Positions 5,753 through 10,380 of a stretch of 10,380 bases of DNA are shown one piece after another. How positions within the stretch are numbered: position 1 is the stretch's first letter; every line of letters starts with the position of its first letter. The position numbers and the translations under genes were made by a program. The notes below the pieces were generated by a model. It ran no database searches. It saw only the letters and a program-made list of their open reading frames with translations, and was not told the DNA's origin. Source of the DNA: Microcaldota archaeon (lineage in GTDB: Archaea; Micrarchaeota; Micrarchaeia; Micrarchaeales; Micrarchaeaceae); contig JAKAOQ010000019.1 in assembly GCA_021812105.1 (NCBI GenBank), positions 1 to 10,380 of the forward strand, given 5' to 3'.

Positions 5753-6448
5753 TTGGTTCGTAATAGGGCTGCGAGGAAGAGCTCAAAAAGGAAAAGGGAA
5801 AGGAAAACCCACGGCTGTCTCGCTCTTTACCTGTCATATTTCTTCACGCTTGCCCTGATAGCCTCGTTCTTCATATTTGCGAACCTTTACAATTCGGGAG
5901 TACTCACAATAAACTATTTCGAGGCCGACAGCACCATCGCCCTGTCATTGCTGTTTCCGTCTGTCGTTTTTACCTACATGCTGACAAAACGAATGTCGCT
6001 ACGCGAAATATTATCGTCGCTCGGTCTCAGCGCAGACCGGCTCGGTGTCCGTGCGGTCATAGTTGGGGTGTCGCTGTTCGCCGCGATTCTCCTTCTGCAG
6101 GTCGCTTTTTCTATTTTCCAGAGCGTGACCAACATACCACTGCCAACCAACGTGGGCATGCTGCTGAATGGAATGCCGCTATACCTACTAATATTTGCGG
6201 TAGTGGTAGCTCCGATAGACGAAGAGATACTCTTCAGGGGTTTCTTGGTTCCGCGCATCGGCATAATCCTTAGCGCGCTCGTATTTTCGCTATTCCACCT
6301 TAGCTACCTGTCGATATCAGAATTCCTGGCGGCGTTCATATTCGGCCTGATCGCAGGTTACGCGTTCAAAAGGACAAAGTCGCTATACGCCACGATAATC
6401 GGCCACGCGCTGGTGAACTTGCTTACGATACTTGTGCTGCTGCTGTGA
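5753..6448 (+). CDS. CPBP-family intramembrane protein (type II CAAX protease-like)
   Basis: This 231-aa multi-pass membrane protein belongs to the CPBP (Abi, Rce1-like) family of intramembrane metalloproteases. The three family motifs are present: DEEILFRG (156-163) with the paired glutamates and the Arg, FSLFHL (178-183) with H182, and HALVN (218-222) with H218 and N222. Hydrophobic segments lie at about 21-44, 61-77, 100-121, 142-154, 168-185, 190-204 and 212-231. The physiological substrate cannot be inferred; members range from prenyl-protein processing to bacteriocin self-immunity. The start is a TTG directly after the S27ae stop, backed by a GGTG Shine-Dalgarno. No in-frame ATG occurs until residue 76, after the first membrane segment. 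The first 19 residues are extremely basic, which should hold the N-terminus in the cytoplasm. It sits between translation genes, probably in their operon. Confidence 0.88.
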   Translation: MVRNRAARKSSKRKRERKTHGCLALYLSYFFTLALIASFFIFANLYNSGVLTINYFEADSTIALSLLFPSVVFTYMLTKRMSLREILSSLGLSADRLGVRAVIVGVSLFAAILLLQVAFSIFQSVTNIPLPTNVGMLLNGMPLYLLIFAVVVAPIDEEILFRGFLVPRIGIILSALVFSLFHLSYLSISEFLAAFIFGLIAGYAFKRTKSLYATIIGHALVNLLTILVLLL

Positions 6449-6452
6449 TGAT

Positions 6453-7151
6453 ATGCACCTCAAGGTTGTAGTCGTATCGCCCAAATACCAGATAAACGTA
6501 GGCTACATAGCGAGGGTATCTATGAACTTTGGTGTAGGGTCCCTGGAATTCGTCCAGCCACGCTGCAAAATACGCGGAGGCACGGCGATAAAGTACTCAA
6601 AAGCAGCGCACGGACTTCTGGAGAGGGCGAAGCAGAGTAAAACACTAGAGGAAGCGATAAGCGGAACATTTTCAATAGCAACTACGGGCGTATGGCGCAA
6701 GGGCGGATCGGTGAAAGGAATCTACACCATCTCCGAAGCCCTGAAAAGCATAAAGCGCACAAGGCCGCAATCAATTTCAATCGTCCTAGGCCGCGACGAC
6801 ACCGGGATGAAGCCGGAAGAGATACAAGCGTGCAGCATGGCTCTTTTCATTCCTGCGAATCCGGACTATCCCGTGCTCAATATATCTCACGCCCTTGCAA
6901 TACTGCTCCATTCTCTTCGCGACAACGAGATTTCAGCCACGTACAAGGAGCTCGACGCGCAGAACGCCACTCAATCGGACAAGGACGCCCTCTCCAGGCT
7001 GTTCAAACTATTCGTTTACCAGAGCCCCAGCGTAAAAGACAAAAAGGCCGTCTACGCTTCTTTCAAAAGCGTAGTGGACAAATCGGTCCCTACAAAGAAG
7101 GAGCTAAGGTCTATAGCAGCTGCTCTATCTATAAGGAAAAACAAGAAATAG
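6453..7151 (+). CDS. SpoU/TrmH-class RNA 2'-O-methyltransferase, TrmJ-like
   Basis: The protein is a SPOUT-class methyltransferase that uses S-adenosylmethionine to methylate a ribose 2'-OH in RNA. Archaeal members of this subfamily act as TrmJ on tRNA position 32, but the target here is inferred. The knotted domain covers about residues 1-155. Motif 1 is NVGYIARVSMNFG (15-27) with N15 and R21, motif 2 is VLGRDDTGM (111-119), and motif 3 is YPVLNISHALAI (139-150). Motif 2 usually has Glu after the Arg; here it is Asp. The C-terminal 75 residues are helical and basic. I place the start at the ATG 6453, giving 232 aa. A TTG at 6432 would add an implausible run of four cysteines and overlap the previous gene. 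GTGAT just before the ATG resembles a Shine-Dalgarno. It is the last gene of its operon, converging on sepF. Confidence 0.88.
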   Translation: MHLKVVVVSPKYQINVGYIARVSMNFGVGSLEFVQPRCKIRGGTAIKYSKAAHGLLERAKQSKTLEEAISGTFSIATTGVWRKGGSVKGIYTISEALKSIKRTRPQSISIVLGRDDTGMKPEEIQACSMALFIPANPDYPVLNISHALAILLHSLRDNEISATYKELDAQNATQSDKDALSRLFKLFVYQSPSVKDKKAVYASFKSVVDKSVPTKKELRSIAAALSIRKNKK

Positions 7152-7167
7152 AAAATAGAAAACAAGA

Positions 7168-7539
7168 CTACTTGGTGGGCTTCTTGGTCTTTATTATCTT
7201 TACCTTCGCCGGAGTTATGAGTATCTTTTCCTCGTCTATCTTGGCTATGTCTCCGTTAGTCTTGGATATGTAGTCCTTTAGCGTATCTACTATCTTCGTC
7301 AGTGTGTTGGGCCTCTTTGACATCTCGCTTATGTTGAGCAGTATTATGTTCTTCTTGCCCAGCTCGTCCTCTATCAGGGTCACGTCAGACTCGTCCTTGA
7401 GCGCTACGGGCTTTATGTAGAAATCCGCGGGTTCATTCATTATGTCTACGTTCTCCATCTCCGCAGAGTTCATGTATTCCTCTATATCCAGCTCCTTCGA
7501 AACTCCAAGGGTCTTTCCTAATCTGTCAAAAACACCCAT
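7168..7539 (-). CDS. sepF: SepF, FtsZ membrane anchor
   Basis: SepF tethers FtsZ filaments to the membrane; in archaea that use FtsZ it is the established anchor. The 123-aa protein has the typical layout. An amphipathic N-terminal helix, MGVFDRLGKTLG (1-12), is the membrane-targeting sequence. A variable linker follows (about 13-38). The SepF domain (about 39-112) then has YIKPVALKDESDV (41-53), IILLNISEM (65-73), a helix, NGDIAKID (95-102) and the closing KILITP (105-110). These correspond to conserved strands of bacterial SepF, including the NGDI turn. The ATG has GGTG exactly 5 nt before it (7545-7548, complement) and a TATA box further up. It lies 3 kb from the two ftsZ genes, on the opposite strand. 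The tail KIIKTKKPTK is basic. Confidence 0.93.
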   Translation of the reverse strand: MGVFDRLGKTLGVSKELDIEEYMNSAEMENVDIMNEPADFYIKPVALKDESDVTLIEDELGKKNIILLNISEMSKRPNTLTKIVDTLKDYISKTNGDIAKIDEEKILITPAKVKIIKTKKPTK

Positions 7540-7569
7540 TTTTACACCATTCGCGACTTGTCGCCGTGT

Positions 7570-7577
7570 TATATATA
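7570..7577 (-). promoter_or_regulatory. TATA box of sepF
   Basis: TATATATA on the minus strand is centred about 34 nt before the sepF ATG. The transcript would begin near 7548, giving a leader of about 9 nt that just includes the GGTG at 7545-7548. Confidence 0.55.
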
Positions 7578-7683
7578 CCCAAGTAGTTTTTTAACTCTTT
7601 CGCTGCGTCGTATATGTGGAAGTAAATAAGCGTATCCGGTCAAAACGCCGACAGAACGCACGGACAGCGTGCCGGTCAGCAAC

Positions 7684-7692
7684 CTATTTAAG
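7684..7692 (+). promoter_or_regulatory. TATA box of the DUF488 gene
   Basis: CTATTTAAG is centred about 50 nt before the ATG at 7739 and predicts transcription from near 7713. It may drive the following PIN-rpo7-spt4 genes as well, since only 27 nt separate the DUF488 stop from the PIN gene. The divergent region between sepF and this gene (7540-7738) otherwise holds only the sepF promoter and a weak 5-bp hairpin at 7658-7672. Confidence 0.45.
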
Positions 7693-7738
7693 CCTTGCAT
7701 AACAAGTTTTACCGGTATTCCCTCGTGAAGTGTGCAAA

Positions 7739-8104
7739 ATGATAAAAATAAAACGCGTATATGAGGAATACGACGTTACAGATGGAACCCGAGTGCTTAT
7801 TGACAGGCTCTGGCCCAGGGGAGTCCGTCGCGCGTCAGCGAAGGTAGACATATGGATGCGCGACGTAGCGCCAACCACGGAGCTGAGAAAGTGGTTCTCG
7901 CACGATCCCGAGAAGTGGACGGAGTTCGAGAAAAGATACCTCAGGGAGCTCTCTAACAGCGCGGCTCTAGATAAACTCGTTGCGCTGGCGAGGGTCAACA
8001 GCGTGATAACGCTGATATACGCGACACGCGACGAGGAGCACAACAGTGCCGTAGTGCTCAAGAGGCTGCTCGAAAAGAAACTCGCCAAGGATGCTACATC
8101 CTAA
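7739..8104 (+). CDS. DUF488 (YeaO-like) family protein
   Basis: The protein matches the DUF488 family, small proteins of unknown biochemical function found across bacteria and archaea. The signature segments are all present in 121 aa: RVLIDRLWPRGV (18-29), LRKWFSHDPEKW (49-60), an FEKRYLREL helix (63-71), and the closing LIYATRDEEHNSAVVL (92-107). The many invariant charged residues, such as the DRLWPRG and DEEHN motifs, look like an active or ligand site, but no reaction is established. The start could be the GTG at 7730 (adding Met-Cys-Lys) or the ATG at 7739. I chose the ATG because family members begin with a similar strand right before RVYE. Neither choice has a GGTG at the usual spacing. 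Divergent from sepF, just before the PIN gene. Confidence 0.85.
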   Translation: MIKIKRVYEEYDVTDGTRVLIDRLWPRGVRRASAKVDIWMRDVAPTTELRKWFSHDPEKWTEFEKRYLRELSNSAALDKLVALARVNSVITLIYATRDEEHNSAVVLKRLLEKKLAKDATS

Positions 8105-8125
8105 TAAGATTCTAATCACAAGTCC

Positions 8126-8129
8126 GGTG
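8126..8129 (+). promoter_or_regulatory. Shine-Dalgarno of the PIN gene
   Basis: GGTG ends 2 nt before the TTG at 8132 and 5 nt before the CTG at 8135. Since 5 nt is the prevailing gap here, the site leaves the true start codon uncertain. Confidence 0.55.
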
Positions 8130-8131
8130 TT

Positions 8132-8512
8132 TTGCTGACAAAGATACTAATAGACACTAGCTCGATAGTCTACGGCTTCGAGTACAGGAAAAACGTTTTC
8201 GATACGGTATCGGAGACGTTTCCGGGCGCTGGCGTGTATGTTTCGAAAGGTATAATAAAGGAGCTGGATAAGTTATCAGCGAACAAGGGCGCGAAAGGTG
8301 CCGCGGCGAGGCTGTCCCGGCTTGCTCTGGCAGATAACGCCTCGAAAAGGCTAAGGATCGAGAGCAGCACAAAAAGCGGAGACTCCTGGATCATCGGATC
8401 GGCGAAAAAATCCGATACCATTGTAATAACCAACGACACCGCGCTTGCAAAAAGACTTAAATCTTTAAATGTAAAAGTGTTTAAGCTTGCCAAGGACGGC
8501 AGGCTAAGATAG
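8132..8512 (+). CDS. PIN-domain ribonuclease, Fcf1/VapC9-like
   Basis: A single PIN domain of 126 aa. The metal-binding acidic residues expected of an active nuclease are present: D8 in ILIDTSS, E44 in IIKELDKL, D84 in SGDSWI and D102 in VITNDTAL. Archaeal proteins of this type are related to the eukaryotic rRNA-processing factors Fcf1 and Utp23 and are encoded next to rpo7 and spt4, as here. That context favours a role in RNA or rRNA processing over a toxin role; no antitoxin-like gene is adjacent. The C-terminal basic stretch (AKRLKSLNVKVFKLAKDGRLR) could contact RNA. No ATG is available near the N-terminus. The start is TTG at 8132 or, judging from Shine-Dalgarno spacing, conceivably CTG at 8135, a difference of one residue. 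The function is inferred from family and neighbours. Confidence 0.87.
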   Translation: MLTKILIDTSSIVYGFEYRKNVFDTVSETFPGAGVYVSKGIIKELDKLSANKGAKGAAARLSRLALADNASKRLRIESSTKSGDSWIIGSAKKSDTIVITNDTALAKRLKSLNVKVFKLAKDGRLR

Positions 8513-8537
8513 CGCGTTTATCAAAAGAGGTGCAAAG

Positions 8538-9131
8538 ATGTACAAGATATATAGCGTAAAAGACATGTTCAAGATGCCCCCCGCTTCTTTCGGAGACGAC
8601 CTGGAGAAGGTCGCGTTGGAAGAGCTGTCTAGGAGGTACGAGAGTACTGTAGACAAGGACATGGGCATACTGATAACAGTGTTCAACGTCAGGAATGTCG
8701 GAGAAGGCATGATATATCCTAACGATCCCTCAACGCACCACGACGTCGAATTTGACGTGCTGGTGTACGTACCGCAGGTCGAGGAGGTGGTCGCTGGGGA
8801 GGTATCGGAGCTCGCCGAGTTCGGAGCTTTTGTGAAGATAGGGCCGATTGACGGGCTGGTTCACGTATCTCAGATAACGAACGAGTTCCTGAACTTTGAC
8901 AGGAAGATTCCGGCGTTCACCTCTAGGAGGAGCAATCTTTCCCTGAAGAAGGGGGACTTCGTGTACGCAAAGATATCTACGGTAAGCCTCAAGGGTACTA
9001 TAAAAGATTCGAAGATAGCGCTCACAATGAGGCCAGAGGGCCTCGGTAAACTCGAGTGGGCCGATATCAAAATGGGGCAGGCAAAGAGGCCGATAAGAAA
9101 GGGCGGCAGCGCCAGGCGCAAAGAAAGATGA
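8538..9131 (+). CDS. rpoE1: DNA-directed RNA polymerase subunit Rpo7 (E')
   Basis: Rpo7 is the archaeal counterpart of eukaryotic Rpb7. With Rpo4 it forms the stalk of RNA polymerase, which aids open-complex formation and binds the emerging RNA. The 197 aa fit the usual length. The N-terminal RNP-like domain (about 1-80) starts with the typical YKIYSVKDMFKMPPASFG and includes the GEGMIYPNDPSTHHDVEFDVLVY segment (55-77). An S1/OB domain follows (about 82-164), with VVAGEVSELAEFGAFVKIGPIDGLVHVSQI and ending in SKIALTMR. The last 30 residues are basic (RPIRKGGSARRKER). The ATG has GGTG (8529-8532) at the standard 5-nt gap. PIN-rpo7-spt4 is a conserved archaeal order. The partner gene rpo4 is not in the window. 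Confidence 0.95.
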   Translation: MYKIYSVKDMFKMPPASFGDDLEKVALEELSRRYESTVDKDMGILITVFNVRNVGEGMIYPNDPSTHHDVEFDVLVYVPQVEEVVAGEVSELAEFGAFVKIGPIDGLVHVSQITNEFLNFDRKIPAFTSRRSNLSLKKGDFVYAKISTVSLKGTIKDSKIALTMRPEGLGKLEWADIKMGQAKRPIRKGGSARRKER

Positions 9132-9135
9132 TACT

Positions 9136-9327
9136 ATGGAAGAGAAAGTATGCAAAAACTGCAGGATAATAATAAGCAAGGGCGACAAGTGCCCGATATG
9201 CGGATCTACCGACCTGACCACAAAGTGGAGCGGCTACGTGATAGTGATAAACGTCGAGAAGTCCGAGGTTGCGAAGAAGCTGGATCTAAAGCTTAACGGC
9301 ACGTTCGCGCTCAACATAAAGTCCTGA
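9136..9327 (+). CDS. spt4: Transcription elongation factor Spt4 (RpoE2)
   Basis: Spt4 binds the NGN domain of Spt5 and keeps RNA polymerase processive. This 63-aa protein has the typical archaeal length. Four cysteines form the zinc site: C6-K-N-C9 and C19-P-I-C22 (within KCPICGS). The remainder carries the family pattern T-x-x-W-S-G-Y-V-I-V (about 28-37), the IINVEKSEVAKKL-like segment that pairs with Spt5, and the closing NGTFALNIK. The start lies 4 nt after the rpo7 stop. The preceding GATGAT is only a poor Shine-Dalgarno, so translation is probably coupled to rpo7. The gene ends 12 nt before the convergent FKBP gene. Spt5 is not in view. Confidence 0.94.
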   Translation: MEEKVCKNCRIIISKGDKCPICGSTDLTTKWSGYVIVINVEKSEVAKKLDLKLNGTFALNIKS

Positions 9328-9339
9328 CGCCCGGTCTCT

Positions 9340-10077
9340 TCACTCCTTCTTCTCCCCGTCTTTTCCTTCTCCTTCAGATCCGCTTTTGGGCTTCGCCTTT
9401 TCTTCTGGGTTGATGAACTCTTCCCTGACATACAGTTTCTTCACCCCCTTTAGGTAGTTGAAGACCGAGGCCACCAAGTTGGCTTTTCCTACAAAATAAT
9501 CGGCATTCTTCTTGACATCGTCGTCGTAAAGCAGCTCGGCTTCTCCTCCTTTGAGCGAGACCTTGGACGGCTTCGCCCCGTACGTTCTCCCAAGGCTTTC
9601 AACTTTTTCAGCCTCGTCCTCTATCCGCTTGAGCACCTTGACTTCGTACATTATGTTCATGCCCGCCTCGGGATGGTTTTGGTCTACCACTACCCTGCCA
9701 GAGTTTACGCTCCTTACCGTGGACGGTATACCGTCTATGTCTATGCTCATTCCTGGCTCTGGATTTATGTTGTGCGCCCTGAATTCCGAAAGCGGCATGA
9801 CCTTGACCAGCTCTTCACGCCTGTCACCGAACGCATCCTTGGGCTCAAGCTTGAACTTTTTGGTCTCTCCGGGGCTCATGCTCTTGAGCTCTCTCTCCAG
9901 CCCCCGCACTACCCCGTTGCTGCCTATCACGACCAGCGCAGGACCGTACTCCCTGTTCTTGTCATATACCCCCGCCTTTTCCGCCTGCTCCTTGTAAGTC
10001 GTGTAAAGGAGTGCGTTATCAGCTTCCCTCCATGCGCTGTACTCTATCTCTACAAAATCTCCATCATTGAAAGCCAT
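9340..10077 (-). CDS. Long-type FKBP peptidyl-prolyl cis-trans isomerase (SlyD-like)
   Basis: The enzyme isomerises Xaa-Pro bonds and acts as a cytoplasmic folding helper. From the ATG at 10077 it has 245 aa, like archaeal long-type FKBPs of about 26-29 kDa. The FKBP fold is at about 1-88 and 140-151, with DFVEIEYSA (7-15), VVRGLERELKSMSPGETKKF (56-75) and the final strand NIMYEVKVLKR. Inserted in the flap is the chaperone-type IF domain (about 90-139), ending in the diagnostic VDQNHPEAGM (131-140). A third, C-terminal domain (about 155-225) is characteristic of the long type, and the last 20 residues are a charged, probably disordered tail. An in-frame ATG at 10128 would add 17 Cys- and Met-containing residues. 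The candidate promoter starts RNA downstream of that codon, so I prefer 10077. The gene is convergent with spt4. Confidence 0.9.
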   Translation of the reverse strand: MAFNDGDFVEIEYSAWREADNALLYTTYKEQAEKAGVYDKNREYGPALVVIGSNGVVRGLERELKSMSPGETKKFKLEPKDAFGDRREELVKVMPLSEFRAHNINPEPGMSIDIDGIPSTVRSVNSGRVVVDQNHPEAGMNIMYEVKVLKRIEDEAEKVESLGRTYGAKPSKVSLKGGEAELLYDDDVKKNADYFVGKANLVASVFNYLKGVKKLYVREEFINPEEKAKPKSGSEGEGKDGEKKE

Positions 10078-10136
10078 ACCATCATCTATACTATTGAACG
10101 CCAAACCAGAACAAAAACAGAGCATCAAAGCTGAAG

Positions 10137-10144
10137 CTTTTATT
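10137..10144 (-). promoter_or_regulatory. TATA-like box of the FKBP gene
   Basis: AATAAAAG on the minus strand predicts a transcript from about 10115. That is past the upstream ATG codons at 10128 and 10125 but before the ATG at 10077, so it supports the shorter FKBP protein with a leader of roughly 38 nt. Confidence 0.4.
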
Positions 10145-10186
10145 CTTTAGCATGTCAAATAATCAAGAGATTATTTTGGTGCTAAC

Positions 10187-10193
10187 TATAAAA
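10187..10193 (+). promoter_or_regulatory. TATA box of the right-edge membrane-protein gene
   Basis: TATAAAA is centred 30 nt before the ATG at 10220, so the RNA should start only about 5 nt before the start codon. There is no Shine-Dalgarno, so this looks like a leaderless or nearly leaderless message, as for the surface protein at 1765. Confidence 0.6.
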
Positions 10194-10219
10194 TACTATC
10201 GTTGGAATGACGTGTTTTG

Positions 10220-10380
10220 ATGGACGGAGAAAAAAGGAAAAAAACAATAATGTTCATAGGCAGCATGATAGTCGCGCTGATGTTTGTCACATCCTATCTT
10301 GCTTTTGGGAACAACAACAGCGGTGTCTCTACCACTACGTACACTACGACAATAAAAGGGAGCACGCTCGTGGTCAGCGG
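10220..10380 (+). CDS. Membrane-anchored protein, N-terminal part only
   Basis: The gene runs off the right edge; 53 residues are visible. A short basic N-terminus (MDGEKRKKT) is followed by one hydrophobic segment (about 9-29, ending YLAFG). Then comes a Ser/Thr/Asn-rich stretch with four Asn or Ser around NNNSGVS and repeated Thr-Thr-Tyr-Thr. This is the layout of a signal-anchored protein with a Ser/Thr-rich outer stalk, possibly glycosylated. There is one visible Asn-X-Ser sequon in NNNS. No family can be named from this fragment. It has its own promoter and is divergent from the FKBP gene. Confidence 0.65.
   Translation, partial: MDGEKRKKTIMFIGSMIVALMFVTSYLAFGNNNSGVSTTTYTTTIKGSTLVVS

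Noticed and set aside
6432..6452. TTG start for the methyltransferase that adds seven residues
   Set aside because: It would encode a run of four cysteines and overlap the CPBP gene. The ATG at 6453 begins directly at the first conserved strand of the fold.
7609..7615. CGTATAT shared by the ftsZ and sepF upstream regions as a common operator
   Set aside because: The match is only 7 bp and also occurs inside the DUF488 coding sequence near 7755, so chance explains it.
7658..7672. GCACG-GACAG-CGTGC hairpin as a small RNA or terminator
   Set aside because: A 5-bp stem with no T run and no further structure around it is too weak to support a call.
8132..8512. PIN protein as the toxin of a toxin-antitoxin pair
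   Set aside because: No antitoxin-like gene is adjacent, and the PIN-rpo7-spt4 order is the conserved archaeal housekeeping arrangement.
10078..10128. Upstream ATG codons giving a 17-residue FKBP extension
   Set aside because: The extra residues are not part of the FKBP fold and do not form a convincing signal peptide; the candidate TATA box would start RNA downstream of them.
9551..10134. Two long plus-strand open frames (148 and 153 aa) opposite the FKBP gene
   Set aside because: The FKBP frame on the minus strand has clear domain motifs. The plus-strand translations have no recognisable motifs, start codons lack supporting signals, and they are best explained as shadows.

Overview
The window comes from an archaeon. 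The ribosomal proteins (S8e, S24e, S27ae), aIF5A with a hypusination loop, RNA polymerase subunit Rpo7 (E'), Spt4, a long-type FKBP, and the pairing of two FtsZ proteins with SepF all point there. Genes are tightly packed, Ile ATA and Arg AGG/AGA codons are frequent, and base composition is roughly balanced. A DPANN-type lineage, for example Micrarchaeota, is plausible, but that placement is inference. I see no mobile element, CRISPR array, tRNA or rRNA.

Layout: (1) 1-1694, plus strand: rps8e, an unrecognised 125-aa charged protein, and ornithine carbamoyltransferase (argF), packed head to tail. (2) 1765-2394: a single-anchor surface protein with nine N-glycosylation sequons, behind its own TATA box and probably leaderless. 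(3) 2562-4630: two full-length ftsZ genes in tandem, with a 167-bp promoter region before them and a T-rich terminator after. (4) 4743-7151: an apparent operon of aIF5A, rps24e, rps27ae (only 54 aa), a CPBP-family membrane protein and a SpoU-class RNA methyltransferase. (5) 7168-7539, minus strand: sepF, convergent with the methyltransferase. (6) 7739-9327, plus strand: a DUF488 protein, then a PIN-domain protein, rpo7 and spt4, a known archaeal gene string. (7) 9340-10077, minus strand: long-type FKBP. (8) 10220 to the edge: the start of a membrane-anchored protein.

Together the genes cover translation, transcription, RNA maturation and cell division. The two FtsZ proteins should form the division ring, and SepF should anchor it to the membrane. 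In many archaea S24e, S27ae, the PIN protein, Rpo7 and Spt4 lie in one conserved cluster; here that cluster is split in two, with sepF, DUF488, the CPBP protein and the methyltransferase between the halves.

Translation signals are regular. Eight starts have a GGTG Shine-Dalgarno core, most often exactly 5 nt before the start codon. This rule moves the second ftsZ start to a GTG at 3617, supports a TTG start for the CPBP protein, and raises a TTG/CTG question for the PIN gene. The two surface-protein genes instead have a TATA box about 25-30 nt before the ATG and little or no leader. No clearly novel multi-gene system is visible. The best leads are the ftsZ-ftsZ/sepF neighbourhood with its unusual upstream region, the sequon-rich surface protein beside it, and the unknown protein before argF.
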